A stretch of DNA of 64,000 bases from the NCBI GenBank assembly GCA_002104895.1, contig MCFG01000299.1, positions 23,363 through 87,362 of the forward strand, read 5' to 3'. A program made the position numbers and the translations under genes. The stretch comes from Anaeromyces robustus (taxonomy: Eukaryota; Neocallimastigomycota; Neocallimastigomycetes; Neocallimastigales; Neocallimastigaceae). Positions 42,701 to 55,235 of the stretch are shown in pieces. Each line of letters starts with the position of its first letter. The stretch's first letter is position 1. Under the pieces are notes generated by a model. The model was not told where the DNA came from. It was given only the letters and a program-made list of their open reading frames with translations, and did no database searches.

Positions 42701-43529
42701 AACCATAATCTTTATTAATTAATTTTTATATCGAATAATTAGAAACAATTTATAAATTTAATTACTATTTAACCCTAATAAATAACAATATTCTTAAACT
42801 AAATCTTAAATAAAAAAAAAAAAATTTATTACAAGCCACATTTAATAACTTTCAGCTTATTTGTTTGTTTAACCTTTTGATACATTTCTATAAAATGTGT
42901 GACCAATAAATGTTATACAATTTTTTATTATAAAATTGCGAAAATATTTATTTACAAAAATAATTTTATTTACTTAATTAATAATTATATATTTATATAT
43001 TTATTTATTATCTACTTAATAATTAATTATTGAAATATTAATATTTTACTAAATTTACTATAAATTTTTTTTAATGGTGTATATAACTCAATTTTAATTT
43101 TAATCATTTATTTTATTATATCTTTTTCTTATTGTAATTTTTTTATATTAATAAAAAAGTATTTTAGGTCTGTTTTTTCTTAGTACTAAATTAATTCCTG
43201 TAAAGGCAGGTAGATTTTTCTTTATAATAAAAAATAAAAAACATTATATTAATTATTTAAATTTATTTAAAGTTTAAGATATATTATAAAAAATAAATTA
43301 AACAAATAAATAATTAATTAATTAATAATATATAAAAATATAATAAATATTTTGATTATATTCATTAGTAAAATTAAAAAAAAAAAACAAAAAATATTAA
43401 TAAAAAATAATATTAAAAAAATTAAAAAAAATCTTATATAAAGTTATAAAATTATTAATTTTTATATATAAATTATTTTGTATTTATTAAATTTAATTTT
43501 ATCTTTTATTATTAAATATTATTATACAG
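39703..43529. other. long AT-rich gene-free stretch
   Basis: Low-complexity A and T with no frame above background. Holds inverted repeats at 41320-41468 (AATGAATTTAAATTCA arms) and 41767-41842 (separate entry). 43400-43529 is the 3' part of an intron of the following gene, ending TTATACAG. Confidence 0.5.
41767..41842. repeat. 27-bp hairpin
   Basis: ATCAACTATCCTATAACGTA with its complement at the right end; the loop is T- and A-rich. Perfect stem, no function known. Confidence 0.7.
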
Positions 43530-43577
43530 ATTGTACAGTTAGTAGTTCAGAAAGTGGTGATTTAATTTTTTCTGGAT

Positions 43578-43697
43578 GTAAAAATTTCTTTTATCTTTAT
43601 TTCATAATTATATATATAAAATTAATAAAAACTTTAAAAAAAAAAGATCTGTTTCTTTTTTATTAATAAACGTAATATATACTTTTTTATTTAAAAG
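43578..43697 (+). other. intron (120 bp)
   Basis: GTAAAA..TTTAAAAG, splitting a Cys codon after Gly (phase 1, GGA T|GT). AT-rich, with no frame through it. Confidence 0.65.
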
Positions 43698-43940
43698 GTA
43701 CTTAAGAAACTTTCTATACTTCAAGTACTGGTTGTTTAGATGGATGTAGTAGTAGTCAAGTTCTTTCCCCATTAGAAGATGATGTCAGTAATAAATATTT
43801 ATTTTATTGTTCTACAGCAACATCTTGTGAAATTAAAAGTACTGGTTCTTATTATAGTACTAATTTTTTAATTGAATGAACTAATACTAACTCTTGTACA
43901 GTAACTACTCATAATCTAAAAAACCATTAATTTATTGTGA

Positions 43941-45228
43941 TGGAATGTGTTGCATTTCGCAATATGATATGGGGCGCATATTAAATTTTTGCAATGAGGC
44001 GCATAAAAAATAAATAAAAAAATGAAAAAATTTTTAACACAAATTATGAAAGCCACGTTATAAAATAAATTAATATATAATTTAAAAAAATAAAATAAAA
44101 AATATATATAAATAAATGAATAGAAAATAAACAAATAAATAAATATTTCTTTTTTTATTAATTATTTAATTACAAAAAAAAAAAAATTAAAAAAAAAATT
44201 TTTTTATAAAATTAAATATATTTATATTATTTTTTTGATAAATGAATAATAATAAATAAAATAAAAGATAATAAATAATATAACAGTATTATATATGTAT
44301 TTTTATTAAAAAGACGATAACAAATAATAAATAAAAAAATAATATAAACTTTAGACACTTTAAAATTAAATCTATTAAATTTTTTTGATTTGAAAAATTT
44401 TTAATATAAAATGAAAGAAATTTTAAAAACTGGAATTCGAGCTCATTAAAAGTGGTTAAAAAAAATTGATATTGTTGAATTATGACTTAATTGTTTATTT
44501 GATTTAAATAAATATAAATTTTGACAAATGAAGATGATCACTAAAATTATTAATTATAATTAATTGATTGTTATAATTATTTTAATAAATCTAATTCAAT
44601 AATGATTATTAAAGAATTTTAATTCTCATTGCATTGGGTTAATTTGAAAAATATCAATATATTTATTAATAAATAATAATATTATTATTTTAAATAAAAA
44701 AAGAATATTAAATGTTATTAAAATATTAATAATAAAAGTAAAGTTTAATAGAACAAAACAAATATAAAATATAAAATATAAAAAATATATATAATTTATA
44801 TATTATTTACATTTAAAAAAATACTAAAACTTTAAAAAAAAACTAATAACAAATAAAAAAATATTCAAAAAATATTCAAAAATATTCAATATCATTAAAA
44901 TAATAACAAAATGATATTCATTATTATTAAAATGTTAAATAAAAGATATTCAGAAATATTCAATATTATTAAAATATCAGAAAAAAAGAATATTAAATAT
45001 TATTAAATAAAAAAATATAAAAAAAATATTAAATATTATTAAATAAAAATATAAAAAAAAAATATTAAATAATTTTATAATTTTATTATTTTATTTATTT
45101 ATATATTATATTTTTATTTATTTATTTATTTATATAATTATGCGTCCCATTGCGAAATGCAATATTGCGAATTGCAACCTACAAATCTTTGTCATGCGCC
45201 CCATTGCGAAATGCAACTCTCCCTACAA
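43941..45228 (+). mobile_element. R5 element copy 1, uninterrupted
   Basis: Inserted in an exon of the repeat gene: the coding sense breaks after PLIYCDG and resumes with TNIITCTANT. Ends are GTGTTGCATTTCGCAATATG.. and ..GCGAAATGCAACTCTCCC; a GCAATGAGGCGCAT sub-terminal motif and a second pair (CATTGCGAAATGCAA) lie near the ends. No protein. It keeps the empty target of R2 copy C at 43974-43978. No obvious target duplication. Confidence 0.78.
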
Positions 45229-45537
45229 ATATAATTACTTGTACAGCAAATACTATATGTAATACCGGTGCTGCTGAAACATCCTGTACTGCCGAAAAAA
45301 TAGGTAATATTTATAAATCTGATTCAAAATTTTATTTATGTGTTTCAACAACAACAGAATCGGATAATGTTGAAATTAAAGTGGGAGCTACACCTAGTAC
45401 TAAAGTAATTACAAAAGCTAAATTCCCAGGAACTACTGGTTCTGTAGTAGATAATACAGTAAATATAAATGTGGATGGTAGTGTTACTTATCAAGGATGT
45501 ACTTCTGTTGTAAATGGTGGCACAACTTGGGCTGGAT

Positions 45538-45679
45538 GTAAATATTTTTATAATTTATTATATATAATATAAAATAATATAAATTTATTAAAAAATAATA
45601 TTTTTTTTTCGAAATTAATACATATATATCTAAAATGTTATATTTTATTCATTTTTTTATTTTAAAAAATTGATATAAG
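45538..45679 (+). other. intron (142 bp)
   Basis: GTAAAT..GATATAAG. Removing it joins TGG GCT GGA T with GT AGT GCT GGT and keeps the repeat in frame. Same phase and same place in the repeat unit as the 43578 intron. Confidence 0.82.
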
Positions 45680-47961
45680 GTAGTGCTGGTGCATATTATC
45701 TTTCTACTACAAATTGTTCTTCTAGTTCTTGTTCTACAGACTTATCTTAAATGATTCAGTAGAAACTTCACTATATTTGTTTTATTGTACTAGCTCAAAT
45801 GGTTGTAGTAAAGAAGAAAGTAGTATAACTGGTCTTTCATATTTAAATAATGACACTATTATTACATGTTCAGATTCAAAATGTACTTCAACAGAATTTA
45901 CTTCTGCTAATTCTGGTTTTTATGTCAATGGTGGAAAAGATAAATCTACAAAACCATTAATTTATTGTGATAGAACTACATGCTCAACTCAAAATGCTTC
46001 CAATGGGTATTATTTAAGTGGATCAGATAAAAAGGATGGAGGGAATAATATTTATAATAAAGTAATTAAATGTGACAGTAATGGCTGTTCTGTTCCTGGT
46101 ACTACACCTAGTACAGAAGATTATTATATTAATGGAGATGGAGCTACTATAAATAATAATGGTGAAATAATTTATAAAAAGTTAATAAAACTTACTTCTA
46201 ATTTTAGTGAAAAAATTATTGCTCAAGCAACAGATGCTGGGGTATACTTAGATGCTGGTAATGGAGAGAATGTCATTATTTGTACTTTTAATACAACTGA
46301 AAAAGGTGCTTGTATTTCAAAGGTAGGAAATATAAATAATGGATATGGTTATATTGATGCAAATACCCTTGGAAATATTATTGTTTGTCCAGCAAGTTCA
46401 TGTTCAAATTTACCAGATGGTAACGCTCAAGCAGCAGTTAATAATAAACCAGTACAAAATGTATATTGATACTTCAGTTACTGGTGATGCAACTATAATT
46501 ACTTGTACTAAAGATGCACAAGGTACTACTCCTTGTACTTCTACATCATTCCCATCTACTTCTTCAAAATATGCTTTCTTGGATGGTTCAACTTACGATT
46601 CCGGCAGTTCCGTTTTTAAAAATATTTTGGTATGGGATTCAAGTGATAAAAAAATTAATCAATTATTGGAAAATAGCATTTCCACCAGTGGTATTGCTTA
46701 TATTGATGGTAGCGACACAGAACATAAAAGAATTATTAAATGTACATCTACATCTTGTGAAGCTACAGCTAATGGATCAAACGAAACTACTAATATATTC
46801 TTTATTAATGGTGTAGATAAAAATCAATATGTTGTTTGTACTTCTACCGAAGGTTGTGTATCAAAACCAGGTACTGTAACTACTTCCAATTCAGATAATT
46901 ATTATCATGATAGCTTAAATTCTGATAAAGTTATTAAATGTTTATCTAAAAATGGAAATTGTTCTCAAGAAGACCATAAAGTGTAGAATCAGCTTATACC
47001 TATTATCTTGATGGTTTTAATCCTGGCAAAGTATTAGAATGTAAAAATGGTACAATATGTACTGAAAATGAAGGTTTATCTACAAACGGTTATGCTTATA
47101 TTGATGCAGTCACTAGCGGAAATGTCATTATTTGTAAATCAAATGATGCATCAGCTATTATTTCAACTAAAAGTACCAAAAGAGATGGAAATAATTCATC
47201 ATCTACTACTTGTTCATCACAAAGTAGTGGTGCAAAACCAGCTGATACAACTGCTAAAACTGTAGCTCAAAATCCTGGATTTTTAAATGCAGCTGCTGAA
47301 CATCCTACTAAAACTATAATTATTTGTTCAAAAGCAGATACTTCAAGTTCTCCTACTTGTACTTCATCTGTCGTTACTGTTGTTCAAGGACTTGCTTTCT
47401 TAGATGGTTCAAGTGTTGATGCTAATGGAAATTTCAAAAATGTTATTATTTGTGATACTACAAAATCGGATTGTAAAACTTTAGTTGATGATTCAGAAAC
47501 TTCAATTAAAAAAGATGGTTATGCTTACATTGATGGTGGTTCTCCATCATCAACTAAATACATAAATATTATTCGTTGTAAAGATAGTGTATGTAAGGTA
47601 GAAGGAAATAGTACTAACAATGGTGAAGTTTATATTGACTCTATTAATCCAAAATACGTTATTTCATGTACAGATACTGAGTGTACGTCATCTGTACGTC
47701 ATCTGACCCTAAAACTGATAGTTATGTTAATGCTTTAGATTTATCACAATTAATTTATTGTCCTAATCAAAAAAATTGTACTACCTATCAAAGTGTTGCT
47801 AAATCTGGTCATTCTGAATACTATCCAAAATCCACAATTAGTGCATCCGAACTTTTAGTTTGTAATTCAGAAAATAGTAATATAAAATGTGGATAAGTTG
47901 CTACTTCGGCTGATAAATATAAATTTTAGGTATTTTTTAATGATTTCTATGGTGAAAGCAA

Positions 47962-49298
47962 TTACACTCTATGATCTGTAATAATTTTTGTAGGATTTCT
48001 ATTACTTAATATATAAGGTCTAAAATGTTTTATACTAAATATAACAGCTAATCCATCAAGATCTGTTACGGAATAATTTTTCTCAGATGTGGAGAGAGTT
48101 CTACTAATACAACATATTGGATGTTCTAGTTCACCCCCTTCCACCTGTAAAAGAACACCACCAATGCCCTTTGTAGAAGCATCAGTTCGAATGATAAATT
48201 CTTTATTAAAATTTGGATAACTCAAACTAGGATCTGAAAGTAGACATTCTTTAATATTTTGAAAAACTTCTTGGCATTCTATTGACCAGATATACTTAGT
48301 ATTTTTCTTTAAAAGTTTAAACAAAGGATCTGCAATAATTGAGAAATTGTGAATGAATTTTCTGTAATAGCTAGCTAGACCTAAGAAAGAACGTAATTCA
48401 TTAACATCTTTAGGACTATCCCATAGAGCAATACTTTGTACTTTTGAAGGGATTGTTTTTAATCCTTTAGATGTTAACACATGTCCTAAAACTTCAACAC
48501 TTTCTTGGAAAAATTTGCATTTTTGTAGGTTTAATGGAAGATTGTATTTTTCAAAGATTTTGAAGACTAGGTTAAGATGTTTTAAATGTTCTTCTAAAGA
48601 CTTAAAATAGATTACAATATCGTCTAAATAAACAAAGAGACATTTGCCTATTAATAGCAAAAGTATTCAATTCATTTCCCGTTGAAATGTAGCGGGAGCA
48701 TTAGTAAGCCCGAATGGCATTACTTTAAAATTGTAATTACCGAATTTAGTAGTGAAAAATGTTTTTTCGATATCTTCTGGATTCATTGGGATTTGGTGAT
48801 ATCCAGAATATAAATCTAACGCTGAGAAGATTATTGCACCACTAACTGAGCAAATTAATTCTTCTATAAATGGTAAAGCGTACGAATCTTTAATAGTTAT
48901 TTCATTTAACTTACGGTAGTCGATGCAAAGTCTCCATTTTCCGTTTTTCTTCCTGACTAAAAGAACTGGAAATGATAAGGCGAATCTGAGGGTATTATTA
49001 GCCCTTTATCTAATAATTTTATAATTTCTTCTTTAAAATATCCGAATGTTCTTTGGACAGCTTATATGGTTTTAAGTTTAATAGGTACTTCTATGGTGGT
49101 TTTAATTGAATGAGGTTCTAATTTGGCTGTACTTAGTTGAGACATAGAAGTAGCCATACAATTTTTGAATTTAAGAATTAATTTTTCAAATTTATCCTTG
49201 ATATCTTTTGGAACAGATTCAATAATTTTATTTAGCGTTTCCATAAATTCTTGTTGTTGTTCATACTCTTCTACAATTATAGAATTTATGAGCGGCAT
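47962..49298 (-). pseudogene. Ty3/gypsy RT and RNase H, broken and truncated
   Basis: In sense order: a spacer (49298-49062), RT fingers and palm ([51 protein letters not shown]) with one break near 48660, active site YLDDI (about 48630), LRSFLGLASYYRKF, and RNase H to TDHRV, where it stops at the junction with the repeat pseudogene. Integrase is missing. Confidence 0.88.
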
Positions 49299-50288
49299 TC
49301 TTGGTATTAATGATATATGTTATTTTCTTTATACTATGTTTTGTTTTCTGGTAGATAGCATCATCATCTGGATCAATAAAAAGACGATACTTCTTTTGAA
49401 TTCCTCTACCAAATATAAGTTCAAAATATGGATTAGTATAGTTTATAATGTAAAATTTTTCAGTTATTGTTAAGTTATTATTAACGTTTATTTTTAACTC
49501 AACATAACTATCTGCAGAAACTGTAGTACCATCAGCAATAGTAATATCTTCTGAATTCTCACAATATTTGATTGTTTTATTAGAAAGTTTATCTAGACCA
49601 AGAGTGGCTATAACGTTTACGTTGGCACCGGTATCATAAAGTATTTTAAAAGTTTTGTTATCTATTTCACCACAAATTACAGGGATATTAGTAATAGTCA
49701 AAGAACAAAGGATTTTCTCTACTCTAGGTTTACATCCTTGTTCAAATTTTTTCCTAAGGGATGGACTTGCGGATAATAATTGCGACAAGCTAATTTTTGG
49801 AAATAGGTTATTAGCTTCTTCGGTTATACTAAATTTTTCATTTTCATTTAACATTTGAATACTAGTCATATTTCTTTTTCTAATAGGTTTTTGTTTTTCA
49901 ACTTCTTTATTATTATTAACTGTTTCACCTTCAACTTTTTCATTATTCGTAATGGAGGATTCTGGTTCTTTATTTATTTCTTCGTCTTCTATTTCTATCA
50001 TAGAAGTTTCATTAATATCTTGTTTGCTAGATTCTGAATTACTTATTTTTCTTCTTCTAGAATCTTTAATTAATTTCTTTTGTTGTTTTACAGCTTTTGA
50101 TTTTGGTTCATTTAGTATAGAAGGTTTTACGATTGATTTATTGTTTGTTTTATTAGGAATTTTTCTTTTATGTACTGCATAGATAAAATTTTGAGGATCC
50201 TCATCCTCAGTATTACTTTCAGATTCGGATTCAATTTCGTTTTCGGTTGCAATTTTAGTTATACTGGGAGATTGCCTACTCCCAATTA
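49261..50288 (-). pseudogene. Ty3/gypsy protease domain, -1 frame from gag
   Basis: From the frameshift site at 50292 the frame reads KLVIGSRQSPS.., a long acidic/Lys-rich linker, then a protease with KILYDTGANVNVIA (DTG) and ELIFGRGI. It is open for about 340 codons, unusually well kept for this copy. Ends at 49261, overlapping the RT frame in another phase. Confidence 0.8.
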
Positions 50289-50298
50289 CTAATTTAAA
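50265..50298 (-). promoter_or_regulatory. -1 frameshift cassette, gag to pro
   Basis: T TTA AAT (50292-50298) directly before the stop TAG (50289-50291) of the knuckle frame; after a 7-nt spacer comes TGGGAG-loop-CTCCCA (50265-50284). A -1 slip enters the protease frame. Third example in the window. Confidence 0.8.
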
Positions 50299-51204
50299 TG
50301 ATCGTTATCATCAGGGCATTCTTCTGCCTTATGCCCAATTCGTTGGCATACTACACAAAAGTTTATTTTTATTTTTTTAATTTCTTTGTGATTTCATTTA
50401 ATTCTTCAGTAGTAGGTTTGGGATATCTTAGTAAGTTTCTTCTCTGTTCAATGCCTTTATTAATATTTTCCCTAAATTGAATATTGTAACGATTATTAAC
50501 ATTATTATTATAATTATTACTATTATAATTATTATTATTAGAAGGGATGAATTCACTTTTATAATTATTATTATAATTTCTATAGTTGTTATATTGATTA
50601 TTTTTAAAGGTTTTTATTTCGTTTTTATTATTATGGCTATTTGTACTTTTTCTAGGAACATTAAGTGAGTTTTTATTTTTATTCTTACTTTCTTCTAATA
50701 AATCAAAAATTTTTCCTTTTTTTGAAGTTATTTTCATTGCTTCTTGCAATGTGGAAGGTTCTTCTAATAATGCTTCGTAAATTTTACTCCAGTTTCTAAA
50801 AGCATTAATATAATAAGAAGCTTGATCATTTAAATTTAATTTAATTTGATTAAATAACGAATTAAACCTTACATAAAAATCAAATATTTTCTCATCTTTT
50901 CTTATAGTAATAGTAGACATTTCTAATAACTTTGCGTTTTTGGAAGTAGATCTCCTATAATGTTCTTTTAAACTTTTGATGATTTCTTCATAATCATCAG
51001 GAATAGTCTTATTTAAGGAATTGTATACAATAGTTCTAGCAGTATTGGTGGTTAATGATATTAAGTATTCAATCTTTTCATTATTTTCTATATTATTGGA
51101 CTTGCACCACCGTTCAAACAAAAAATACCATTCATCAAAAGAATTTTGTCACCTCCTAATATAGGTAATCGATTAAAAGTAATTACTTTAGTAGAATTTT
51201 CCAT
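50289..51204 (-). pseudogene. Ty3/gypsy Gag with CCHC knuckle, broken
   Basis: ATG at 51204 (MENSTKVITFNRLPILGG), a one-base break near 51145, then a gag domain (FERWCKSNN.., IIKSLKEHYRRSTS, DFYVRFNSLFNQIKL), an Asn-rich tail and a stop at 50369 after a run of seven A. One base back the frame gives the knuckle CVVCQRIGHKAEEC (50315-50362) and ends at the frameshift cassette. The A-run is most simply an indel, though A AAA AAA before TAA could itself slip. Confidence 0.85.
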
Positions 51205-53014
51205 TATATTAATTTCAATATTTAATTAATTAATGATTTATTTATTTATTTATTTATTATTTGTTCACTTAATTATATTACAAAATTTATTTATTTATTT
51301 ATTTATTTATTTAATATATATTCACTTAATTAAGGTTATAAATTTATTTACTTATTATTCACTTAATTATATTACAGAGTTTATTTGTTTGTTTATTATA
51401 TATTCATTTAATTATATTATAGAATTTATTTACTTATTATTTATTCATTCACTTATGTTATAGGATTTATTTATTAATTTATGTTAAATGGTTAAGAAAT
51501 TATACTTTTATTATAAATTATTTAATTTATATTTATTCTTACACTTAATTATTTTAAAGAAATTCTTTATTTATTTATTAGATTATAATTTTATTATAAA
51601 TTTATTTAATTTATTTTTATTCATACACTTAATTATATAAAAGATTTATTTATTAATTAATTTCTTTATTAAATTATATTTTTATTATAAGTTTATTCAA
51701 TTAATATTTTATTAATACACTTTAATTTTATTAAGAATTCATTTGTAAGTATGATATTTATACGTTTAATTATATTAAGAATATTTATTTGTATATATAA
51801 TATTTATAAGAATATGTTTTATTTGAATTTACTTTACAATTAATTCTTATTATACTTTAATTTATTAAATATATATATATAGATATTATTTTATTATTAT
51901 TGTCTTTAAAGAAAATTTTTAGAAGCAGAGTTTTGAGATATTTCAGTAATTTATTATTATTGTGGTAATTTAAAGAATGTAATATATATATATATTTTTT
52001 TTATATGGGTACACTTATTTAATAATATTTATTATATATAAGGTGGTATTTATATTTTCGACCTCCACGTATTATATATACTTTCTCTAATAGTTTTCAC
52101 ACTATTATTTTATTTAATAATATGATACTCTCCTATTAGATTTTCTATTCTATACGTGCTCTACTCTCTATAGCTATTCACCTCTTGAGTTATAATAAAT
52201 TAGCGCAACCTAGAGTCAAGCTTCAATAGTTTATTGTTAATAAATTATAACCTATATAATATAAATTTTTTTTTTTTTTTTTTTTTAAATTAATCGATGT
52301 TCCTGACTGTATATTAAATTTTCGACCTCGTTGAGTACTATTTACTCTCTTATTGAATTTATAAATAATAAATTCAGTAATTTTCAATTCTACTCAACTT
52401 CTACTCTCTTTAATATTACCTCAGTACTCTCTCGAATTATCGAATAATAATAAAATTCCTTTTTATTACTAAATACTTATTTACAATTTATTTACAATAC
52501 GTTGGCTCACAACAATAAAATAACCGTCTGTATTGTTATAACTAGTGCAGCGAATGGCACAATAAAAAAATTTTTTTATGAAAAATTATTAAAAAAAATT
52601 TATTTTTTGAATAATAAAATCGATATCAATAAAAGTGAATATTTTGCAATAAAATTGAATATTTTTAATAATTAATTTTACAATTTAATATTAATTTTGA
52701 TAATAATTGTGTGTGTATATAGTCCAGTTTAATTTTTTGTGTAAAATTATAATTTTTGTAATAAAGAATTAAGATGATTGAATGTTAAAAATTGAATAAA
52801 AATTGAAGTGTATTTAATTTTTATAATTATTTAATTTATATGAAAAATTTTGAAAAAATTTTTTGAAATGAGATTTACATTCTTTATGAATTTTGTTGAA
52901 ATTTCGAAATGAATTGTTGAGATGAGTCTATGGTGTGTTAATAAATGTTGTTGATATTTGTTTTTTGAATTATATTATTAATTTTTTGTATATTGGTGTA
53001 AGTTAAATTTAAGA
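51205..53014. other. AT-rich non-coding stretch
   Basis: 51233-51480 has loose units of TTTATTTATT..TTCACTTAATTATATTA about 60 bp apart. 52030-52560 is somewhat richer in C and G (CTCTACTCTCT-type words) with a T-run at 52267. 52560-53014 resembles the 3' untranslated region of the intact gypsy element (GAAATTTTTTGAAAT words), which fits the pol remnant that follows. No LTR recognised. Confidence 0.45.
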
Positions 53015-55233
53015 TTAATGTTTACGAATGCTTTTGTTGAAATTGTTAAGTAAATCTTGGTATCGTGGGTCGTTTTCTATGACTGTTGCAGGCACACAGT
53101 GCCAGGTTAACCTATATTTATACCTGATTTTGTACTCATAGCGTTTTTCTTTATAATTTGTTCTGAAATCGGCAATTTCTACTATTTCGGCGGTAATTTC
53201 TTTATATTTTTTCCTATTTTTGAATATTTCTGGAGTAGAAACGTATGGTTCTAGCTTAGAAATATGGAATACTGGATGGTGTTTTGGGAAAAGTGACTTC
53301 GAAATCTCGATTTTGTAGTTTCCATTAGGTAACACTTCCAAAATTTTATATGGTCCATACTTGGGTGGAGCAAGTTTTTGATTTTCATTAGTAGCAAAAG
53401 CTGATGGTGCATTAATCTATACTTTTTGATTTTCCTTTAGTTCTGGTGCAACAATTCTTTTCTTATCTGCTTGTCTCTTGTATAGGTCTTGTGCACGCAC
53501 TAGGACCTCTTTTACTAAATGAAAGTTATCACCTACATTTTGAATATATTTAAAATTAGAATTAGTACCATTAAATAAGAAAATATCATCTATTGATGGA
53601 TTAAAACCATAGTTAATAAAGAAAGGAGTTTAGTAGATTCATTAATTGTGTTATTATAAACAAATTCTGCTAAATGTAGCCATTCAACCCAGTCATCATG
53701 GAAAAAGGCTCTTGAATAACATCTTAAATATTGTTCGATGAATGAATTACAACGTTCCACTTGACCAACTGTTTCATGATGGTCGGTAGTAGCAATCTTT
53801 GATCGAATCCAGAGTTTTTCCATAAGTTCAAGCCATAAACCACTAGTGAATTATGTTCCTCTATCGGTGTAGATATCTTCAGGTAAATCCATGTAATCTA
53901 AATATGTGTTTTATAAAAGCTTTGGCTGTTTCTTCAGCAGTAGGTATTTCTTTAAATGGTATTAAGTGAATCATTTTGGAAAAGGGATCAACAACAACCA
54001 TAATTACTGTGTATTTTTGGATTCTGGTAGTCCACATAAAAAGTCTATTTCGATTGATTTCCAAGGACGATCAGGAACTTATAAAGGTCTTAATAAGTCA
54101 TATCTCTTGTGTCTAGTAACCTTGTTTCTAGCACATTGATCACAAGAGTTGGCAAATTTTGTAATATCTTCATGCATTTTTGGCCACCAGAAATTTCGAG
54201 AGATTAATTCTTCAGTTCTTCGAACACCAAAATGTCCAGCAGTTGGATTTATCATGGTACCTATTTAAAAATTCTAAACGTAAAGAAGCTGGAATATAAA
54301 TAAGATTATTGTATAATATCATTTTGTTTTTAATTTGAAATTTGTTCATTTTTCTAAATGGTCTATAAAAGTAACCTTGATTAGCATTGTTTGGGCTAAC
54401 GTATAAGTGAATATCTTTAGGTGTTTCATCTTCTTTTGTTTCTTGGATGATTTTATCTATCAAAGTACTTACAACACCTATTAAACATGGAGTAGTTGAA
54501 ATATTTTTGCTATCTAAAATATGTTCTGGGCGAATTTCTTCTTAGTCTTTTTCATAATCTGGTCTTCTTGACAAGATATATGGTTTTCCGTTTTTTCTTC
54601 CTTGGCGGTAGATAAGTTGAAAATTATATTCTTGAAAGAATAAATGCCAACAGTGTTGACGTTGATTCTCAACTTTTCCTCCTAAAGTATATATTAAATT
54701 CTTATGGTCAGTGAAAACAGTAACTTGATACTTAGCTCCAAGTAGTAAGTGTCTCCAAGTAGAAAATGCACTTTTTATAGCCAATAATTCTTTTTCTGTT
54801 ATAGGATAATTAAGTTCAGCATTATTTAAGCTTCTGGAATAATAGGCAAAAGGATGAAGTTTTCCTTCATTATCCTTTTGTGATAAAATTGCACCTATTG
54901 CGAAGTTACTTGCATCACACTCCACAATATATGGTTTCTGTGTAATCAGGATATAGCAAGATTGGAGAAGTAGTAAGTTTTGTTTTTAATTCTTGGAAGG
55001 TATCTTCACAATCTTTTGTCCAATTAAATTTTATATTCTTCTTAGTTAAGTTGTGTAATGGCTTAGCAATGAATGCGAAGTTTTCAACAAAGCGGCGGTA
55101 ATAATTACATAAACCTAAAAATTTTTGTATATCCTTGACACATTTTGGAGTTGACTATTCTTTTACTAATTTAATTTTATTTGGATCGGTAGCTATTCCT
55201 TTTCCAGATATAACATGTCCTAAAAATTCAAGT
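53015..55233 (-). pseudogene. Ty3/gypsy Pol of the intact family, decayed
   Basis: Same lineage as 11793-15020. In sense order: RT end (FLGHVISGKGIATDPNK, LGLCNYYRRF), RNase H (ECDASNFAIGAILSQ.., TDHKNLIYTLGG, ending ILSRRPDYEKD), integrase zinc region, DDE pieces (VIMVVVDPFSKMIHLIPF, TDHHETVGQVER), FHISKLEPYV and the chromodomain-like end at 53015. More than six breaks. The first half of RT is missing at a sharp junction with copia sequence. Confidence 0.9.
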
Positions 55234-55235
55234 TT

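Larger units (their letters stand above)
43530..47937 (+). pseudogene. scaffoldin-like Cys-rich repeat protein, disrupted
   Basis: Repeated units of roughly 35-50 residues follow the pattern (Y/F)(I/L)(D/N)G..n..(V/I)I.C.6-8.C, about fifteen of them. Cys-rich repeats of this kind are typical of the large scaffoldins that hold dockerin enzymes in gut-fungal cellulosomes; the match is by pattern from memory, so tentative. Exons 43530-43577, 43698-43940 and 45229-45537, then from 45680. The R5 element sits in the gene at 43941-45228. Damage: in-frame TAA at 43703 and TGA at 43877, phase breaks near 45745, 46466 and 46980, an 11-bp tandem duplication (GTACGTCATCT) near 47683-47704, and TAA at 47894. 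The start and the C-terminus are missing; a gypsy fragment abuts at about 47962. Confidence 0.7.

Noticed and set aside
45150-45232. ATG and first 28 codons as the start of the Cys-rich gene
   Set aside because: These codons lie in the terminal sequence of the R5 element (GCGAAATGCAA motifs). The gene's own coding sense begins again at about 45229 and continues from 43530-43940.
50369-50378. A AAA AAA before TAA as an extra programmed frameshift between the gag domain and the knuckle
   Set aside because: The phase is right, but a seven-A run in a decayed copy is most simply an indel, no stem follows, and the better signal lies after the knuckle at 50292.
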